A stretch of DNA of 64,000 nucleotides from Vampirovibrio chlorellavorus (GCA_003149345.1 QFWI01000008.1:744001-808000); one strand, 5' to 3'. Shown: positions 7,536 to 16,841, numbered from the stretch's first letter. The notes: generated from the sequence alone by a model not told the origin. A program made the numbers and translations.

Positions 7536-7917
7536 ATAAAAATGTGCCTCTTCAAGGTTGTGAAAATAACAAAATGCGAGCTGACAATTCGAATTATCCG
7601 GGTTCTGAAAAACCTTGACGGACCTCGGATAAAGGCGAATACAGACAGCCTAAATCGTTATTTCGAACCTGAGCTCAATCTCATTATGCCCCCTACCCTT
7701 GGAATGTTCAACCCTTTTCGGATTTTAACAAATACTTCTGGCATAGCCCAGCCAACACACCATCCACCGCAAAGACAGGTGCGCGTTGGCCCTTCCGGTT
7801 CAGGCCCGTTAGTGGAAGCCCACCATCATCCAATTTGTAGAAATATGTCCAATTCCAAAAGGTCCTTGCAATGGCTATCCTGTTGGCAAGGCATGAAGCA
7901 AAGACAGGAGTTGAGCC
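7536..7917. other. Intergenic region between divergent genes
   Basis: 382 bp separate the divergent zinc-ribbon gene (minus) and the DUF2188-like gene (plus). It must hold the promoters of both. I see no convincing consensus promoter, RNA gene or coding frame; the frames crossing it are shadows or lack ribosome binding sites. Confidence 0.4.
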
Positions 7918-8211
7918 GTGCGCGTAAAAGGCAAAAACCTGCATATTTTCCCCAACGACACCGGATGGTGCGTGGTCAGTGAGGCCAACCGCAACATCAC
8001 CCAGCATTTTAAAACCGAGGAAGAGGCCCTGGCTTATGGGCGTCAATGTGCCGCCAGAGATGAAAGTGAAGTCCTGCTTCATACGGGGCCGTGCGGAGAG
8101 CTTGAATCGCTTTCCAGCGTGTGCTTACCCCAGCGGGAGTATTTCCCCGGGCAGGGACGGGTGGACAGAAACGCCCAACCGGAACGACCTGCAACACCCG
8201 ACAGCACATAA
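7918..8211 (+). CDS. DUF2188-like small protein
   Basis: A 97-residue protein. Its first 55 residues resemble DUF2188: a WCVVSEANRN strand pair, then FKTEEEALAYGRQCAARDESEVLLH, ending where the family has a GxI element. The tail is unstructured and Pro/Arg-rich. It starts with GTG at 7918, seven bases after AGGAG at 7906-7910. No function is known for the family. It converges on the rdgB gene, whose stop lies 60 bp away. Confidence 0.55.
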   Translation: MRVKGKNLHIFPNDTGWCVVSEANRNITQHFKTEEEALAYGRQCAARDESEVLLHTGPCGELESLSSVCLPQREYFPGQGRVDRNAQPERPATPDST

Positions 8212-8273
8212 AGCCCCTTAAAAAAACAAGGCTCGCTTCAAGGCAACAATTAGGCTGGCTTCATTGGCTGGCT

Positions 8274-8990
8274 TCATTGGCTGGTTTGATTGGCCAAAGC
8301 CGCCAGTATGGCCTGAAAGGCTTTGCCTCGGTGGCTGATTTGATTCTTTTGATCGGCAGAAAGCTCGGCAATCGTATGCTGAGAAGGCTCTCCCCTGTCG
8401 TCCCGCAGCAGCATGATCGGATCGTAGCCAAAGCCATGCGTACCTCGGGGCTCCCCCTCGATGACCCAAAGGGCCACACTCTCCATCGTCTTTATGGCCA
8501 CACCATCGGCGGGATTCCATAACACCATTCCGCAGCAATACTGGGCAGAACGGTTGGCATTCTGGCCCAGGAGAGTCAAAATGCCGTAACACAAATCGGT
8601 GTTGGAAACCCCGCCATCCGTCATCCGATCCAGCGGCATCCTGTTTGGGTAAGCCTGCGCCAGCAAGGTGTCACGAAGCGCAGGAGTTAACCAGCGATTA
8701 GACTTTAACCCCGGAAAAGGACTCAATCCGTACAGACCCTCCAGGGCATCCACCACCAAGCCCGAATCCTCGGCCAACACCCACCCACCGGGCACCACCG
8801 GCGGGGTAGCCTGGGCTTTAATCAGGGCATTTTCCACGAACGTGCTGCCCGTTTCCTCAATCTCCCCCACCGATTCATTCAGCGCCAACCGAATGGGGCT
8901 GTGCCGCTGATGAAGCCAGCGCTCCAGTTCCCGCCGCTTGCCCTCGTTGCGGGTCGCCAGGGTAATGATGAAATCGGTATCCTGCTTCAT
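8274..8990 (-). CDS. rdgB: RdgB/HAM1-family XTP/dITP diphosphatase
   Basis: A 239-residue nucleotide-sanitising pyrophosphatase that would hydrolyse non-canonical purine triphosphates (ITP, XTP, dITP) to monophosphates. Family motifs are present in order: LATRNEGKRRE at the N-terminus, AEDSGL, PFPGLKS in place of the usual PGxxSAR, HGFGYDP and a C-terminal ISHRGKAF. The frame is open well upstream, but that part overlaps the preceding gene. The true start is the ATG at 8988-8990, which overlaps the upstream stop by 4 bases. The protein is somewhat longer than the roughly 200 residues usual for the family. Confidence 0.88.
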   Translation of the reverse strand: MKQDTDFIITLATRNEGKRRELERWLHQRHSPIRLALNESVGEIEETGSTFVENALIKAQATPPVVPGGWVLAEDSGLVVDALEGLYGLSPFPGLKSNRWLTPALRDTLLAQAYPNRMPLDRMTDGGVSNTDLCYGILTLLGQNANRSAQYCCGMVLWNPADGVAIKTMESVALWVIEGEPRGTHGFGYDPIMLLRDDRGEPSQHTIAELSADQKNQISHRGKAFQAILAALANQTSQ

Positions 8991-9853
8991 TGCCCTGAAC
9001 CCTCCCGTTTTTGACACAGCCAACCATAGCGGGGATAACGATACTGAATAAAAGAGGCGGGTAAAAGGCCCAGCGGGACAACGGTGATGGGCCACTCCCC
9101 ACGGGCCTGCTGCCACAGGCCTTCTTGAGCCTCTGCCTCCCACTCCCCTTGATTGACCACCAACAGAAGCCCTCCGGGCTCCAGCAACCCCAGTAGGTGA
9201 TTGAGCAATTCGGCGGGCTGAAAGTAGTTTAGGGGCAAGCCCCAGGCCAAGTGTGGATCCGGGGAAACAAAGGGCATAAACTGGGTGATTATATGGGCCT
9301 TTCGGCGCCAATCCAGGGCATTCATCTCATGATACTGGGCATGGGTCAGCGTCTGGGTGTAGTTTTTGGCCGCCTGGGCCCGTGTGGTCAGGTTGGCGTA
9401 ACGGCGGTGCGGATCCAGCTCCAAACCGTCCAGACGATAGGGCGTATCGGAATGCCTGCGAATAAAAGCGTCCAGGGCATCCACGTAAGCCCAGTTTTTG
9501 GCCCCCACATCCAGCCAATTCAAGCTGGCAAAGTTCCTCAGTTCTTGAAAAGCCTGTGGCCGCACTTGTAGAAAATAATCCAGCCACTCCAGGTAGGTCA
9601 GGTTTTCCAGCAGCCGAGACTCACTGCTTCTGGCTGGCAGGCGGGTCAAATCGTATTGCTGAAGCAGCCCCTTGGCCTTGAGGGCCAAGGCAGGGTTGTT
9701 TTGAAGAATCTGCGGTTGCTCCGTGGAAAGCACTTCCTGAAAGCCAGGGGGCTGCCAACGCCAAAAACCACGCAAAGCGAAAGCCAGGCCGTTCAGCTTT
9801 GAGCGAAGGGCTCGCCGGTAACCTGTAATATTCTGATGGGAGGGAGGGGTCAT
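8987..9853 (-). CDS. SAM-dependent methyltransferase-like protein
   Basis: About 288 residues with a class I methyltransferase-like core: WLDVGAKNW resembles motif I but lacks the usual GxGxxG glycines, GLELDP fits motif II, and LLEPGGLLLVVNQGE resembles the post-IV strand. The N-terminal 120 residues are helical and Gln/Leu-rich and match nothing I know. It is translationally coupled to rdgB by an ATGA overlap. The ATG at 9853 was chosen; the frame is open back to a TTG at 9946 without a ribosome binding site. The substrate is unknown, and the degenerate motif I means catalysis is not assured. Confidence 0.6.
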   Translation of the reverse strand: MTPPSHQNITGYRRALRSKLNGLAFALRGFWRWQPPGFQEVLSTEQPQILQNNPALALKAKGLLQQYDLTRLPARSSESRLLENLTYLEWLDYFLQVRPQAFQELRNFASLNWLDVGAKNWAYVDALDAFIRRHSDTPYRLDGLELDPHRRYANLTTRAQAAKNYTQTLTHAQYHEMNALDWRRKAHIITQFMPFVSPDPHLAWGLPLNYFQPAELLNHLLGLLEPGGLLLVVNQGEWEAEAQEGLWQQARGEWPITVVPLGLLPASFIQYRYPRYGWLCQKREGSGQ

Positions 9854-9977
9854 GGGGACTCGATTCGGAACGCACAAACGCTTGATCCTAACCGCTTCAT
9901 TATAGCGTTGGCGCACCAAGTTAGACCACTCGCCAGCCAAGGCCAAGCAAGGGTTAAACCCAGAGTGTATGCAGCCC

Positions 9978-10205
9978 CTAGTTGGGAGCGACAGTCGTTC
10001 TCAAGGCCATCAACTCCTGATGCGCCTTTTGTCTGGCGACATCCAACGCTTGCTGCCCCTGTAACTCCACCCCTACATTGCTTTCCAAAAGGGTGACCAG
10101 ACACATCAAGACAAAAGCGACCAGAATTGCCGCTTCCGTAAACGGAATCCGAAGCCCCAGTAATTCAGCCAAATAATGATTTCCATAGGCTTTCAAAGAC
10201 TTCAT
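9978..10205 (-). CDS. Small single-pass membrane protein, unknown
   Basis: A 75-residue protein from ATG 10205, with one clear hydrophobic segment (TEAAILVAFVLMCLVTLL) between a polar N-terminus and a Gln/Ala-rich helix. Its first residues, KAYGNHYLAELLGL, superficially resemble the N-terminus of S-adenosylmethionine decarboxylase, but the SHLSIHTWPE cleavage motif is absent and a membrane segment follows. No function is assigned. A longer overlapping frame in the same strand is less likely because it lacks this coherent topology. Confidence 0.45.
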   Translation of the reverse strand: MKSLKAYGNHYLAELLGLRIPFTEAAILVAFVLMCLVTLLESNVGVELQGQQALDVARQKAHQELMALRTTVAPN

Positions 10206-10411
10206 GTGATGTGCCAAGCCTTTCTTTGTTTAAGGTTTTTAGTGCTTGCGGAATTTAAAACCGGTGCGGGCAGTTGTTTTCAGTAAAGCTCAATCAACGA
10301 ATAGTACACAGATTTGAAAATCAAAAATAATGATTAAGAATGATTAAACACTCACTAAGTATCTAAAAATGGAAAACAAAAGATAAATTCAGACTTGAAA
10401 ATCGGTTCGGT

Positions 10412-10439
10412 TTGTGAAGTCTTCCATTTTCATTATAGA
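10412..10439 (+). promoter_or_regulatory. Possible promoter for hemB
   Basis: TTGTGA at 10412-10417 and TATAGA at 10434-10439 are 16 bases apart, within the A+T-rich 330-bp gap (10206-10536) between divergent genes. The leader would be about 90 bases. Only consensus similarity supports it; nothing else was identified in the gap. Confidence 0.35.
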
Positions 10440-10536
10440 GTGTGTTTGCGCAGAGTGATAGTGGCATTGGAAAAATCTTCTGTTAAGATTTTGGAGTCAA
10501 CTCTTTACTTTTCAATTTAGTCCTTCCCGTTTAACT

Positions 10537-11538
10537 ATGGAACCCCCCACCCGAATGAATTTTCCGATCACCCGAAAGAGAAGGCTGCGCAAAACTGAGC
10601 ATTTGCGGGAGGCCATTGCCGAAACCCACTTGCGCCCTGCGGATTTGATTTACCCACTGTTCATTAATGACGAACAACACAGTCGTATTGCAGTGCCTTC
10701 CATGCCAGGAATTTACCAAAATTCCGTCAACAACGCGGTCATCGAAGCCGGAAAAGCGCTGGAGGCAGGTATTCGTGCGGTTCTGGTATTCGGTATTCCC
10801 TCTGAAAAGGATCAGGAGGGGTCCAGTGCCTGGTTTGAGCAGGGCGTGGTCCAGCGAGGCATCCGGGAGCTGAAGCGACAATTTGGCAAAGACCTGCTGG
10901 TCATTGCGGATACCTGCTTGTGCGAATACACCAGCCATGGCCACTGCGGTGTTTTGCTGGAAGGCCGGGTACTCAACGACCCCAGCCTGGAACTGCTGGC
11001 CCGAACCGCCGTTTCCCAGGCGGAAGCCGGGGCAGACATCATCGCCCCCTCCGATATGATGGATGGCCGAGTGGCCTACATCCGGGACTCTCTGGATGAT
11101 GCGGGCTATGATGATACGCCCATTATGGCCTATTCCGCCAAGTACGCAAGCGCACTGTACGGCCCATTCCGGGATGCCGCCGAATCCACACCCGCCTCGG
11201 GCGATCGCAAAGGCTATCAAATGGATCCCCGAAACGCCCGGGAAGCCCTGGAAGAGGTTTCCCTGGACATTCAGGAGGGCGCTGACATTATCATGGTCAA
11301 ACCCGCCTTGCCCTATCTGGATATCATCAGTCAAGTGCGAAAAATGACTAATTTGCCCGTGGCCGCCTACAACGTTTCCGGCGAATACAGCATGGTAAAG
11401 GCAGCCGCCGCCAATGGCTGGCTGGATGAAAAGGCCACCGTCCTGGAGTTGTTAACAGGCATCAAGCGGGCTGGGGCCGATCTGATCATTTCCTATCACG
11501 CCCTGGATGCGGCAGGCTGGCTAAAAACTACCAAATAA
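10537..11538 (+). CDS. hemB: Delta-aminolevulinic acid dehydratase (porphobilinogen synthase)
   Basis: A 333-residue cytoplasmic enzyme that condenses two 5-aminolevulinate molecules into porphobilinogen, the second committed step of tetrapyrrole synthesis. The Schiff-base lysines are Lys202 in [17 protein letters not shown] and Lys255 in [11 protein letters not shown]. Cysteines 127, 129 and 137 ([13 protein letters not shown]) form the catalytic zinc site, so this is the zinc-dependent type rather than the Asp-rich magnesium type. Length and motif order are normal. A second ATG at 10555 is possible. A haem or cobalamin need fits with the B12-dependent metH further along. Confidence 0.97.
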   Translation: MEPPTRMNFPITRKRRLRKTEHLREAIAETHLRPADLIYPLFINDEQHSRIAVPSMPGIYQNSVNNAVIEAGKALEAGIRAVLVFGIPSEKDQEGSSAWFEQGVVQRGIRELKRQFGKDLLVIADTCLCEYTSHGHCGVLLEGRVLNDPSLELLARTAVSQAEAGADIIAPSDMMDGRVAYIRDSLDDAGYDDTPIMAYSAKYASALYGPFRDAAESTPASGDRKGYQMDPRNAREALEEVSLDIQEGADIIMVKPALPYLDIISQVRKMTNLPVAAYNVSGEYSMVKAAAANGWLDEKATVLELLTGIKRAGADLIISYHALDAAGWLKTTK

Positions 11539-11549
11539 ACCGTTAGAGG

Positions 11550-12224
11550 CTAGACATAGCCCTGACGCATGGCCAGCACAGCCGCCTGCGTGCGATCATC
11601 TACGCACAATTTTTGCAGAATGCTGTGGACATGGGCTTTGGCCGTTGCTTTGGTAATCGTCAGCTTTTCCGCGATTTCCGGGTTGGACAAGCCATCCACA
11701 ATGAGCCGCAGCACTTCCATTTCCCGGGCAGTCAACGGACAATCCTGCAAGGCCGTCTCATCGGTTGTCTTGCCATTTGGAACCGCGTCCTGAATGGGGG
11801 TGGCCCCCTGAAAACGCCCCAGAACCATCCGGGCCACCGCCGGATCCAGCCAGGCCGTGCCTTCTTTAACCGCTTCAATGGCGGAGGTCAAGGCCTCCAC
11901 CGAAATCCCCTTCATGCAATACGCATCGGCCCCGGCGGACAGGGAGGCAAAAACATCCCGTTCGTTATCCTTGGAGGTCAGCATAATTACCCGCACACCG
12001 GGATGCGCGGCCTTGATTCGCTGAGTGGCCTCCACGCCATCCATCTCCGGGAGCCCAATATCCATCAGAATCACTTCCGGCTGGGTCTGCTCGGCCTGTT
12101 GGACTGCCTCCAGCCCATTAGAGGCCTCTCCCACCACGGTGATTCCCTCGTTTTTGGTCAATAGCATTTTAAGCCCCACCAGCGTCATGGGGTGATCTTC
12201 CACGATTAAAACCCGTGTTTTCAT
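11550..12224 (-). CDS. NarL/FixJ-family response regulator
   Basis: A two-domain transcription regulator of about 224 residues. The receiver domain has the acidic pair ED at residues 9-10 and the phosphoacceptor Asp55 in VILMDIGLPEMDG, with the conserved LTS and Lys in MKGIS. A LuxR-type helix-turn-helix follows at about residues 165-208 (LTAREMEVLRLIVDGLSNPEIA). No partner histidine kinase lies nearby, so it is an orphan regulator here. ATG 12224 is preferred over an in-frame GTG two codons upstream because AGG lies five bases before it. The stop is 11 bp from the convergent hemB stop. Confidence 0.93.
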   Translation of the reverse strand: MKTRVLIVEDHPMTLVGLKMLLTKNEGITVVGEASNGLEAVQQAEQTQPEVILMDIGLPEMDGVEATQRIKAAHPGVRVIMLTSKDNERDVFASLSAGADAYCMKGISVEALTSAIEAVKEGTAWLDPAVARMVLGRFQGATPIQDAVPNGKTTDETALQDCPLTAREMEVLRLIVDGLSNPEIAEKLTITKATAKAHVHSILQKLCVDDRTQAAVLAMRQGYV

Positions 12225-12388
12225 CAACACCTGTCTCTTCTATCTCTACCGATTGCTCATTGATTGCCGTACTTCTATTCTATACCAATTTCCAGCAACC
12301 AGCGCCACGGCACGAATCCGCCGGACGAGCCAACCGCCTCCCTCACCACCGCTGGCCCTCTTTCACACTGGCCAGGCGGCCTTCACCT

Positions 12389-13006
12389 TTATTGAAATGT
12401 CCGATAAATGGAAATGTCAAAGGTTAAGTCGCGCACCGTATAGTTGGGCGCCCCAAACTGCTGATCAAACACCGTGTTCCCAAACCCGGTATGTTCCACA
12501 CGCAAGCCGGACACGCCCAAAACGGTTCGGCCAGCGTTCACCCAGCGAAAGCAGTTTACCGATACATTACTACCGTTCACACAATTGACCCTCAGGGAGC
12601 TATCCGAGGCTATGTCGTTATAGATTTTGGTCGCCCCGTTGGCTTCGCGGCTAAAACGACCATTCATCCACTTGTAGGTGGCATTATACGTCTGCGCGGG
12701 GTTGGTGGGACGTGGCACCGAAACCAACAAAGTATTCCCGCCATTTTGAACGGTTACATCCTGAGCCATTTGCAAGTCCCGACGCAAGTCATCCACAATG
12801 GACATGGAGATGATCTGCATTTTCTGATTCACCCGCTCAGCCAGCTGGGCTTCTATACCCACCCGCATCAAGCTAGCCACCCCGACCGACAGAACGACGA
12901 TAATCATCATGGACATGGCCAGTTCAATCAGGGTGACGCCATGAGTGCCCCCATGAGTGACGCCATTGAGCGCTGCTTGCTTACACCTTAGGGTTGCCTC
13001 AATCAT
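12389..13006 (-). CDS. Prepilin-like protein (type II/IV pseudopilin)
   Basis: A 205-residue protein with a type III prepilin signal: a 23-residue leader ending in Gly, then VTLIELAMSMMIIVVLSVGVA, with Glu at mature position 5. A long helix and a globular C-terminal domain with cysteines follow. The size resembles GspJ/PilW-like minor pseudopilins. It would be cleaved by PilD peptidase and assembled into a pilus or secretion pseudopilus at the inner membrane. It is 24 bp downstream of another pseudopilin gene on the same strand. No assembly ATPase or secretin is in the window. Confidence 0.8.
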   Translation of the reverse strand: MIEATLRCKQAALNGVTHGGTHGVTLIELAMSMMIIVVLSVGVASLMRVGIEAQLAERVNQKMQIISMSIVDDLRRDLQMAQDVTVQNGGNTLLVSVPRPTNPAQTYNATYKWMNGRFSREANGATKIYNDIASDSSLRVNCVNGSNVSVNCFRWVNAGRTVLGVSGLRVEHTGFGNTVFDQQFGAPNYTVRDLTFDISIYRTFQ

Positions 13007-13030
13007 ACAGACTCAGCCTCGTTTACAAGG

Positions 13031-13519
13031 TCACTTTTTTACCAGGGATTTGGATCGAGAATCTTTCTGATAACTGGTGAAGTTGTTGGCCGTCTCAAGC
13101 TCCACAACCCCATTGTTGTTGATGGTAAACACAGCTCCCCGGTTGGTAGAGGGAATGGTCAAATTAAAACTTCGCCCGCTTCCCGATAACCTGACCGCGG
13201 AATTGTTAGTCCCAGTCCCCACGTTCCCCAGGGCATGCTGGGTCGCTATCAAAACAGCCGCGTAATCCCGGTCATCAAAATCGCTGGGCCGGACATCCAT
13301 ACGGGTGGCCCCCTGGGTCACAATGGATTGCAGGGTCGCCTGGACACTCATCACCATTTCCGCGTCCCGATGCTCATCGAGCCCCTGAAAAGCCGTCATG
13401 CCCACGGCTCCTAAAATCGCGATCAGGGCAATCACCACAGCCAATTCAATCAGCGTAAAGCCTGCATTTTTCTGATACCGGAACAATCGGGCCTTCATAT
13501 CAATCGGTTCGATCCTCAT
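13031..13519 (-). CDS. Prepilin-like protein (type II/IV pseudopilin)
   Basis: A 162-residue protein with a classic cleavage site GFTLIELAVVIALIAILGAVG near residue 19, Glu at mature position 5 and a soluble C-terminal domain. It resembles GspH/FimT-type minor pilins in size. A second start at 13498 (MKARLFRYQ) is equally plausible and gives a more typical leader length. It precedes the second pseudopilin gene, and together they probably form a two-gene minor-pilin operon. Confidence 0.82.
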   Translation of the reverse strand: MRIEPIDMKARLFRYQKNAGFTLIELAVVIALIAILGAVGMTAFQGLDEHRDAEMVMSVQATLQSIVTQGATRMDVRPSDFDDRDYAAVLIATQHALGNVGTGTNNSAVRLSGSGRSFNLTIPSTNRGAVFTINNNGVVELETANNFTSYQKDSRSKSLVKK

Positions 13520-13624
13520 TCACTCAACACATGAGCATTTTAATCGGTGGTGCATGAAAACTGTCGGCCAAAAACACCGAAGCTTTAGGGTCGGTTGGCT
13601 ATTCTGTAACAAACTGTAAAACCA

Positions 13625-13647
13625 TTATACCGGAGTTCCCGGTATAA
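13625..13647 (-). terminator. Hairpin downstream of secreted-protein gene
   Basis: TTATACCGG and CCGGTATAA form a 9-bp perfect stem with a 5-base loop. It follows the stop of the minus-strand gene at 13699. On that strand a short TTTT comes a few bases later, so it is a weak terminator candidate. Confidence 0.4.
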
Positions 13648-13698
13648 ACAGGGCGGCTGAAATCGAGCCCTGCCGGGCAGGGCAGGGGTAACCTGCCC

Positions 13699-14271
13699 CT
13701 AGGGGTTCTCTATTTCGATTTTGGCCATATTGGGCTTGAGGGCGTTCTGATAATCCACCGTCAAACGATTCACCATGCGGCGGGCGAACTTTTTGCCGTC
13801 GGGCTGAAAGGTAAAGCGCATCAGAGGGCAGCGCCGATACACCTCGGCGTGTTCCCATAGCACCGGGCCTTCAGCACCCTGGGTGACCTGTGCCCGAACC
13901 CGGTAACAGCCAGAGTCGGCACATTCAAATTTCAAAACGGCATCAGCGGGTGATTGATAGGGGAGCTGGGATTGTTCCTGCAAGGCCGCCCTGGCGTACT
14001 CAGCAATCTCAGGCGGTACGCTTTCCCGGCGCGCGGAAAAGCTGGAGGTCTCCCAGCCCAGTACATCCAGAGACTGAACCATGCCCAACTGCGGCCAGAA
14101 GGCTTGGGGTGTTTGTGGATGCCCCTGTTTGGGGGCAGTGGACGGGTTGGCCCAACCAGAAAGGGGCAGGGTGACCGATACCAGCAAGGCCCCCAGTACA
14201 ATCAACCCTCTGGAAGCGCCGATACCATTCAATGAGTTTGTTTTCACAGCAATCGTCCTCACAGTTTTCAT
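13699..14271 (-). CDS. Secreted protein of unknown function
   Basis: A 190-residue protein with an N-terminal hydrophobic stretch (GLIVLGALLVSVTLPLSGWA) ending in an AxA-like signal peptidase site near residue 41. The mature part has two cysteine-containing strands (FECADSGCYRV and RRCPLMRF) and no recognised family. The long n-region suggests translation might begin later, but no better start with a ribosome binding site is present. It is followed by a 9-bp hairpin and lies upstream of the prepilin genes on the same strand. Confidence 0.65.
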   Translation of the reverse strand: MKTVRTIAVKTNSLNGIGASRGLIVLGALLVSVTLPLSGWANPSTAPKQGHPQTPQAFWPQLGMVQSLDVLGWETSSFSARRESVPPEIAEYARAALQEQSQLPYQSPADAVLKFECADSGCYRVRAQVTQGAEGPVLWEHAEVYRRCPLMRFTFQPDGKKFARRMVNRLTVDYQNALKPNMAKIEIENP

Positions 14272-14319
14272 GAAGTTTTATGGAGTGGGCGGGAATTGGA
14301 AATAAGGAAATTTGGGATA

Positions 14320-14394
14320 AAAGTCAGGCGTTTGCCCGAAGGCTGACTTTAGCGTTCGTTTGAAAAGCTGGCTCAAGGATCTATACCCTTGAGC
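14320..14394. other. Two hairpins in intergenic region 14272-14526
   Basis: AAAGTCAG (14320-14327) pairs with CTGACTTT (14343-14350). A second hairpin pairs GCTCAAGG (14371-14378) with CCTTGAGC (14387-14394). They lie downstream of the minus-strand gene at 14527. One or both may end its transcript, though T-runs are short. Nothing else was seen in this 255-bp gap. Confidence 0.4.
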
Positions 14395-14526
14395 GACGGG
14401 TTGTTAAACACCCAAAAGCACTGGCAACGATTCTGTTAAGCTAAGCAGTAGCATTTGGGCAGTGGAATTGGCCGGTGGAGTTAAACCATGGCATGGAATC
14501 GTGTCACTGGATGGCATGATTGGTTG

Positions 14527-14940
14527 CTAGCCCAAAATACCGCCGACCGAGGACACGGACTCCAAAACGCCACTATCGGCACCTGCGCTATTGTTTTTGC
14601 TGTTTTTCTGAATGGTAGCCATGGTTTGCTGCATGGCCTGCATCTGATTCAAGAGCATCATCATCAGCCGCTGGTTATAGGCCTGGAAGCTATTGTTGTA
14701 CTTCAACAAATCGGCCTGATATTTTGCCTGGGCCGCGGCATCGGCCACATCCGCCGGAGGGGTGGGAGGCACGGGCAAGCTGAGCCCGCCCAGCACAGTG
14801 CTAAAACTGCCCGTGGCGTTTTTGGCTTGTAAATCCGCCACCGGATCCGACTTTAAGCCCAGCTGCTGGGGCGTCACCGCCATACCGGACTGCTTGAGCA
14901 ATTGCAATTGAAAAACCTTGAAAGCCGTACCAAAATTCAT
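14527..14940 (-). CDS. Hypothetical protein, Gln/Met-rich helix
   Basis: A 137-residue protein from ATG 14940, placed six bases after a perfect GGAGG. It has a Pro-rich middle (LSLPVPPTPPADVADAAAQ), then a long helix rich in Met, Gln and Asn (YNQRLMMMLLNQMQAMQQTM) that could form a coiled coil, and a Gly/Ser tail. There is no signal peptide and no known family. Confidence 0.6.
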   Translation of the reverse strand: MNFGTAFKVFQLQLLKQSGMAVTPQQLGLKSDPVADLQAKNATGSFSTVLGGLSLPVPPTPPADVADAAAQAKYQADLLKYNNSFQAYNQRLMMMLLNQMQAMQQTMATIQKNSKNNSAGADSGVLESVSSVGGILG

Positions 14941-15235
14941 GGGAATCCTCCGTGTCAAAAAGCAATCAGGGGCTTACTAACAGGCTATTCGACCAAAACA
15001 CCGGAAACTTCAATCCAATTTCGGTATCACCCGATTTGTGGAGGAAGTGGCAGGTTTCGCTTGTTTTTAAATCGAGAGCCAGCTCTGCAACTGGAAACCT
15101 GGAGACTTGCCCCAAAGAGGCCAGGCCGTTTTTGAGAAGTGTAAGCCGTTGCTCTCCGAATTCAATCGAAAGCAGCCTCGCCTCGTTCAAGCCCCGGCTA
15201 TAATGAAGGAATTGCTTCAGCATGAGAAATCGACC

Positions 15236-16828
15236 ATGACTGCCGATCCTGCGCACCATTTTGTAAAACTGAACCCGGCCACCGGTCAGGCCATTCAAAC
15301 GTACACTTGCCCCACGGGGGACCTCATTGCCCAAACGGTGGCCAGGGCTCGGGAAGCCCAGACAACCTGGGGACAAACGCCCCCATCACAGCGGGCTGAG
15401 GCACTCCGGGCAATCCGCAAGGCGATTTTTCAGCAGGCCCAAAGCCTGGCGGACACCATCAGCCTGGAAACCGGCAAACCCCTGGCAGACGCCCTGGAAG
15501 CGGATATCGCCACCGGATTGAACGTACTGAGCTACTACGCCGAAGTCGGCCCCCGCCAGCTCAAGTCAAGACGGATCAAGTCCGACTGGATGTCTCTGGT
15601 CACCGGACGGCTGCACCGGGAAACCTGGACGCCACGCGGGGTCATTGCCATTATTTCGCCCTGGAATTTTCCGGTGGCAATTGCCTGTAGCGGCATAGCC
15701 ACCGCCCTCATGGCCGGTAACAGTGTTGTTTTAAAACCCAGTGAACTGACGCCCGCCTGCGGGCAACATTTAATCGACCTTGTGCAAGCGGGCCTGACCG
15801 CGGCGGGCTTTTCTCCTGACATTGTGCAGGTGCTGGTTGGGGACGGCTCAACCGGAGCCTGTTTGCTGGAACAGCCCATTGACGGGGTTATATTCACCGG
15901 CAGCGAACGCACCGGGCAACGCATCGCTGAAACAGCCGCCCGGCGCAACTTATGGTCAAGCCTTGAATTGGGTGGCAGCGATCCCATGATTGTCCTGAAA
16001 GGGTGCGACCTGGAGCAGGTGGCCAGTTATGCCCTTTGGGGTCGATTCATCAACGCCGGACAAACCTGTGCCGCCGTCAAACGACTATTCGTCCCGGCTC
16101 AACAAGAAGCCGCTGTACTGGACTTACTCAAAGCAAAAATCCAGCAGCTGAAGGTCGGCCCGCCCGAGGGGCAAGAAAACCATATGGGGCCGCTGATCAG
16201 TGAATCGCAACGGCAACTCATCGACGATCAGGTGCAAGACGCCGTGCGACAAGGAGCGCAAGTCATTATAGGAGGAAACGCACTGGCGGGGCCGGGCTTT
16301 TTTTATCAACCCACCTTACTCAGCAAAGTGCCTCCCCAGGCCCGTATTTTAACCGAGGAAACCTTTGGGCCGGTCTTGCCCGTAATACCCTATGAAACCA
16401 TTGAGCAGGCCATTGCCTTGGCCAATGACACACCCTTTGGGCTGACGGCCAGCGTATTTGGCCCTCCCCATGAAGCGCACGAGATTGCCCAACGCTTACA
16501 CTGTGGCACCGTGGTAATCAATGAAGTGGGCCCTACCAATTTTGCCTTAGCCTGCGCCCCCTGGGGCGGATGGAAGCGGAGTGGCTCTGGATTTAGCCAC
16601 GGTGCGGCTGCTTTAACGGATCTCAGCCAGCGAAAAGTCATCAGTGAAAACGGGCTTTTTAGGCTTCCCTTTTTCCGTAAACCCCTGTGGCACTTCAACC
16701 AGACTGGCAAACCGCCGGGCCTACGCTCGCAAACGGTTCTGTCACTGGCCGCCCGGCAACCTGACCTGTGGTGGAACCCCCAACGATGGTGGCCTTTTTG
16801 GCAAAACCGGCCCAGCCGCAAACTGTAA
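15236..16828 (+). CDS. NAD(P)+-dependent aldehyde dehydrogenase
   Basis: An aldehyde dehydrogenase superfamily member that would oxidise an aldehyde to its acid. The core motifs are intact: SPWNFPVA (transition-state Asn), the general base Glu244 in LELGGSDP, and the nucleophile Cys278 in NAGQTCAA. It resembles the succinate-semialdehyde/betaine-aldehyde group, but the substrate cannot be decided. The frame is open from 15107; ATG 15236 fits the family's start and gives about 530 residues. That leaves an unusual C-terminal extension of about 60 residues rich in Trp, Arg and Pro after the normal end. It is followed by a hairpin array. Confidence 0.9.
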   Translation: MTADPAHHFVKLNPATGQAIQTYTCPTGDLIAQTVARAREAQTTWGQTPPSQRAEALRAIRKAIFQQAQSLADTISLETGKPLADALEADIATGLNVLSYYAEVGPRQLKSRRIKSDWMSLVTGRLHRETWTPRGVIAIISPWNFPVAIACSGIATALMAGNSVVLKPSELTPACGQHLIDLVQAGLTAAGFSPDIVQVLVGDGSTGACLLEQPIDGVIFTGSERTGQRIAETAARRNLWSSLELGGSDPMIVLKGCDLEQVASYALWGRFINAGQTCAAVKRLFVPAQQEAAVLDLLKAKIQQLKVGPPEGQENHMGPLISESQRQLIDDQVQDAVRQGAQVIIGGNALAGPGFFYQPTLLSKVPPQARILTEETFGPVLPVIPYETIEQAIALANDTPFGLTASVFGPPHEAHEIAQRLHCGTVVINEVGPTNFALACAPWGGWKRSGSGFSHGAAALTDLSQRKVISENGLFRLPFFRKPLWHFNQTGKPPGLRSQTVLSLAARQPDLWWNPQRWWPFWQNRPSRKL

Positions 16829-16841
16829 TCCGTCTAAAAAT

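Noticed and set aside
8991..9311. N-terminal extension of the rdgB frame
   Set aside because: It overlaps the methyltransferase-like gene in another frame and has no family similarity; the overlap ATG at 8990 gives the correct start.
9978..10205. Resemblance of the small membrane protein to the N-terminus of S-adenosylmethionine decarboxylase
   Set aside because: Only about a dozen residues look alike. The processing motif is missing and a membrane segment follows.
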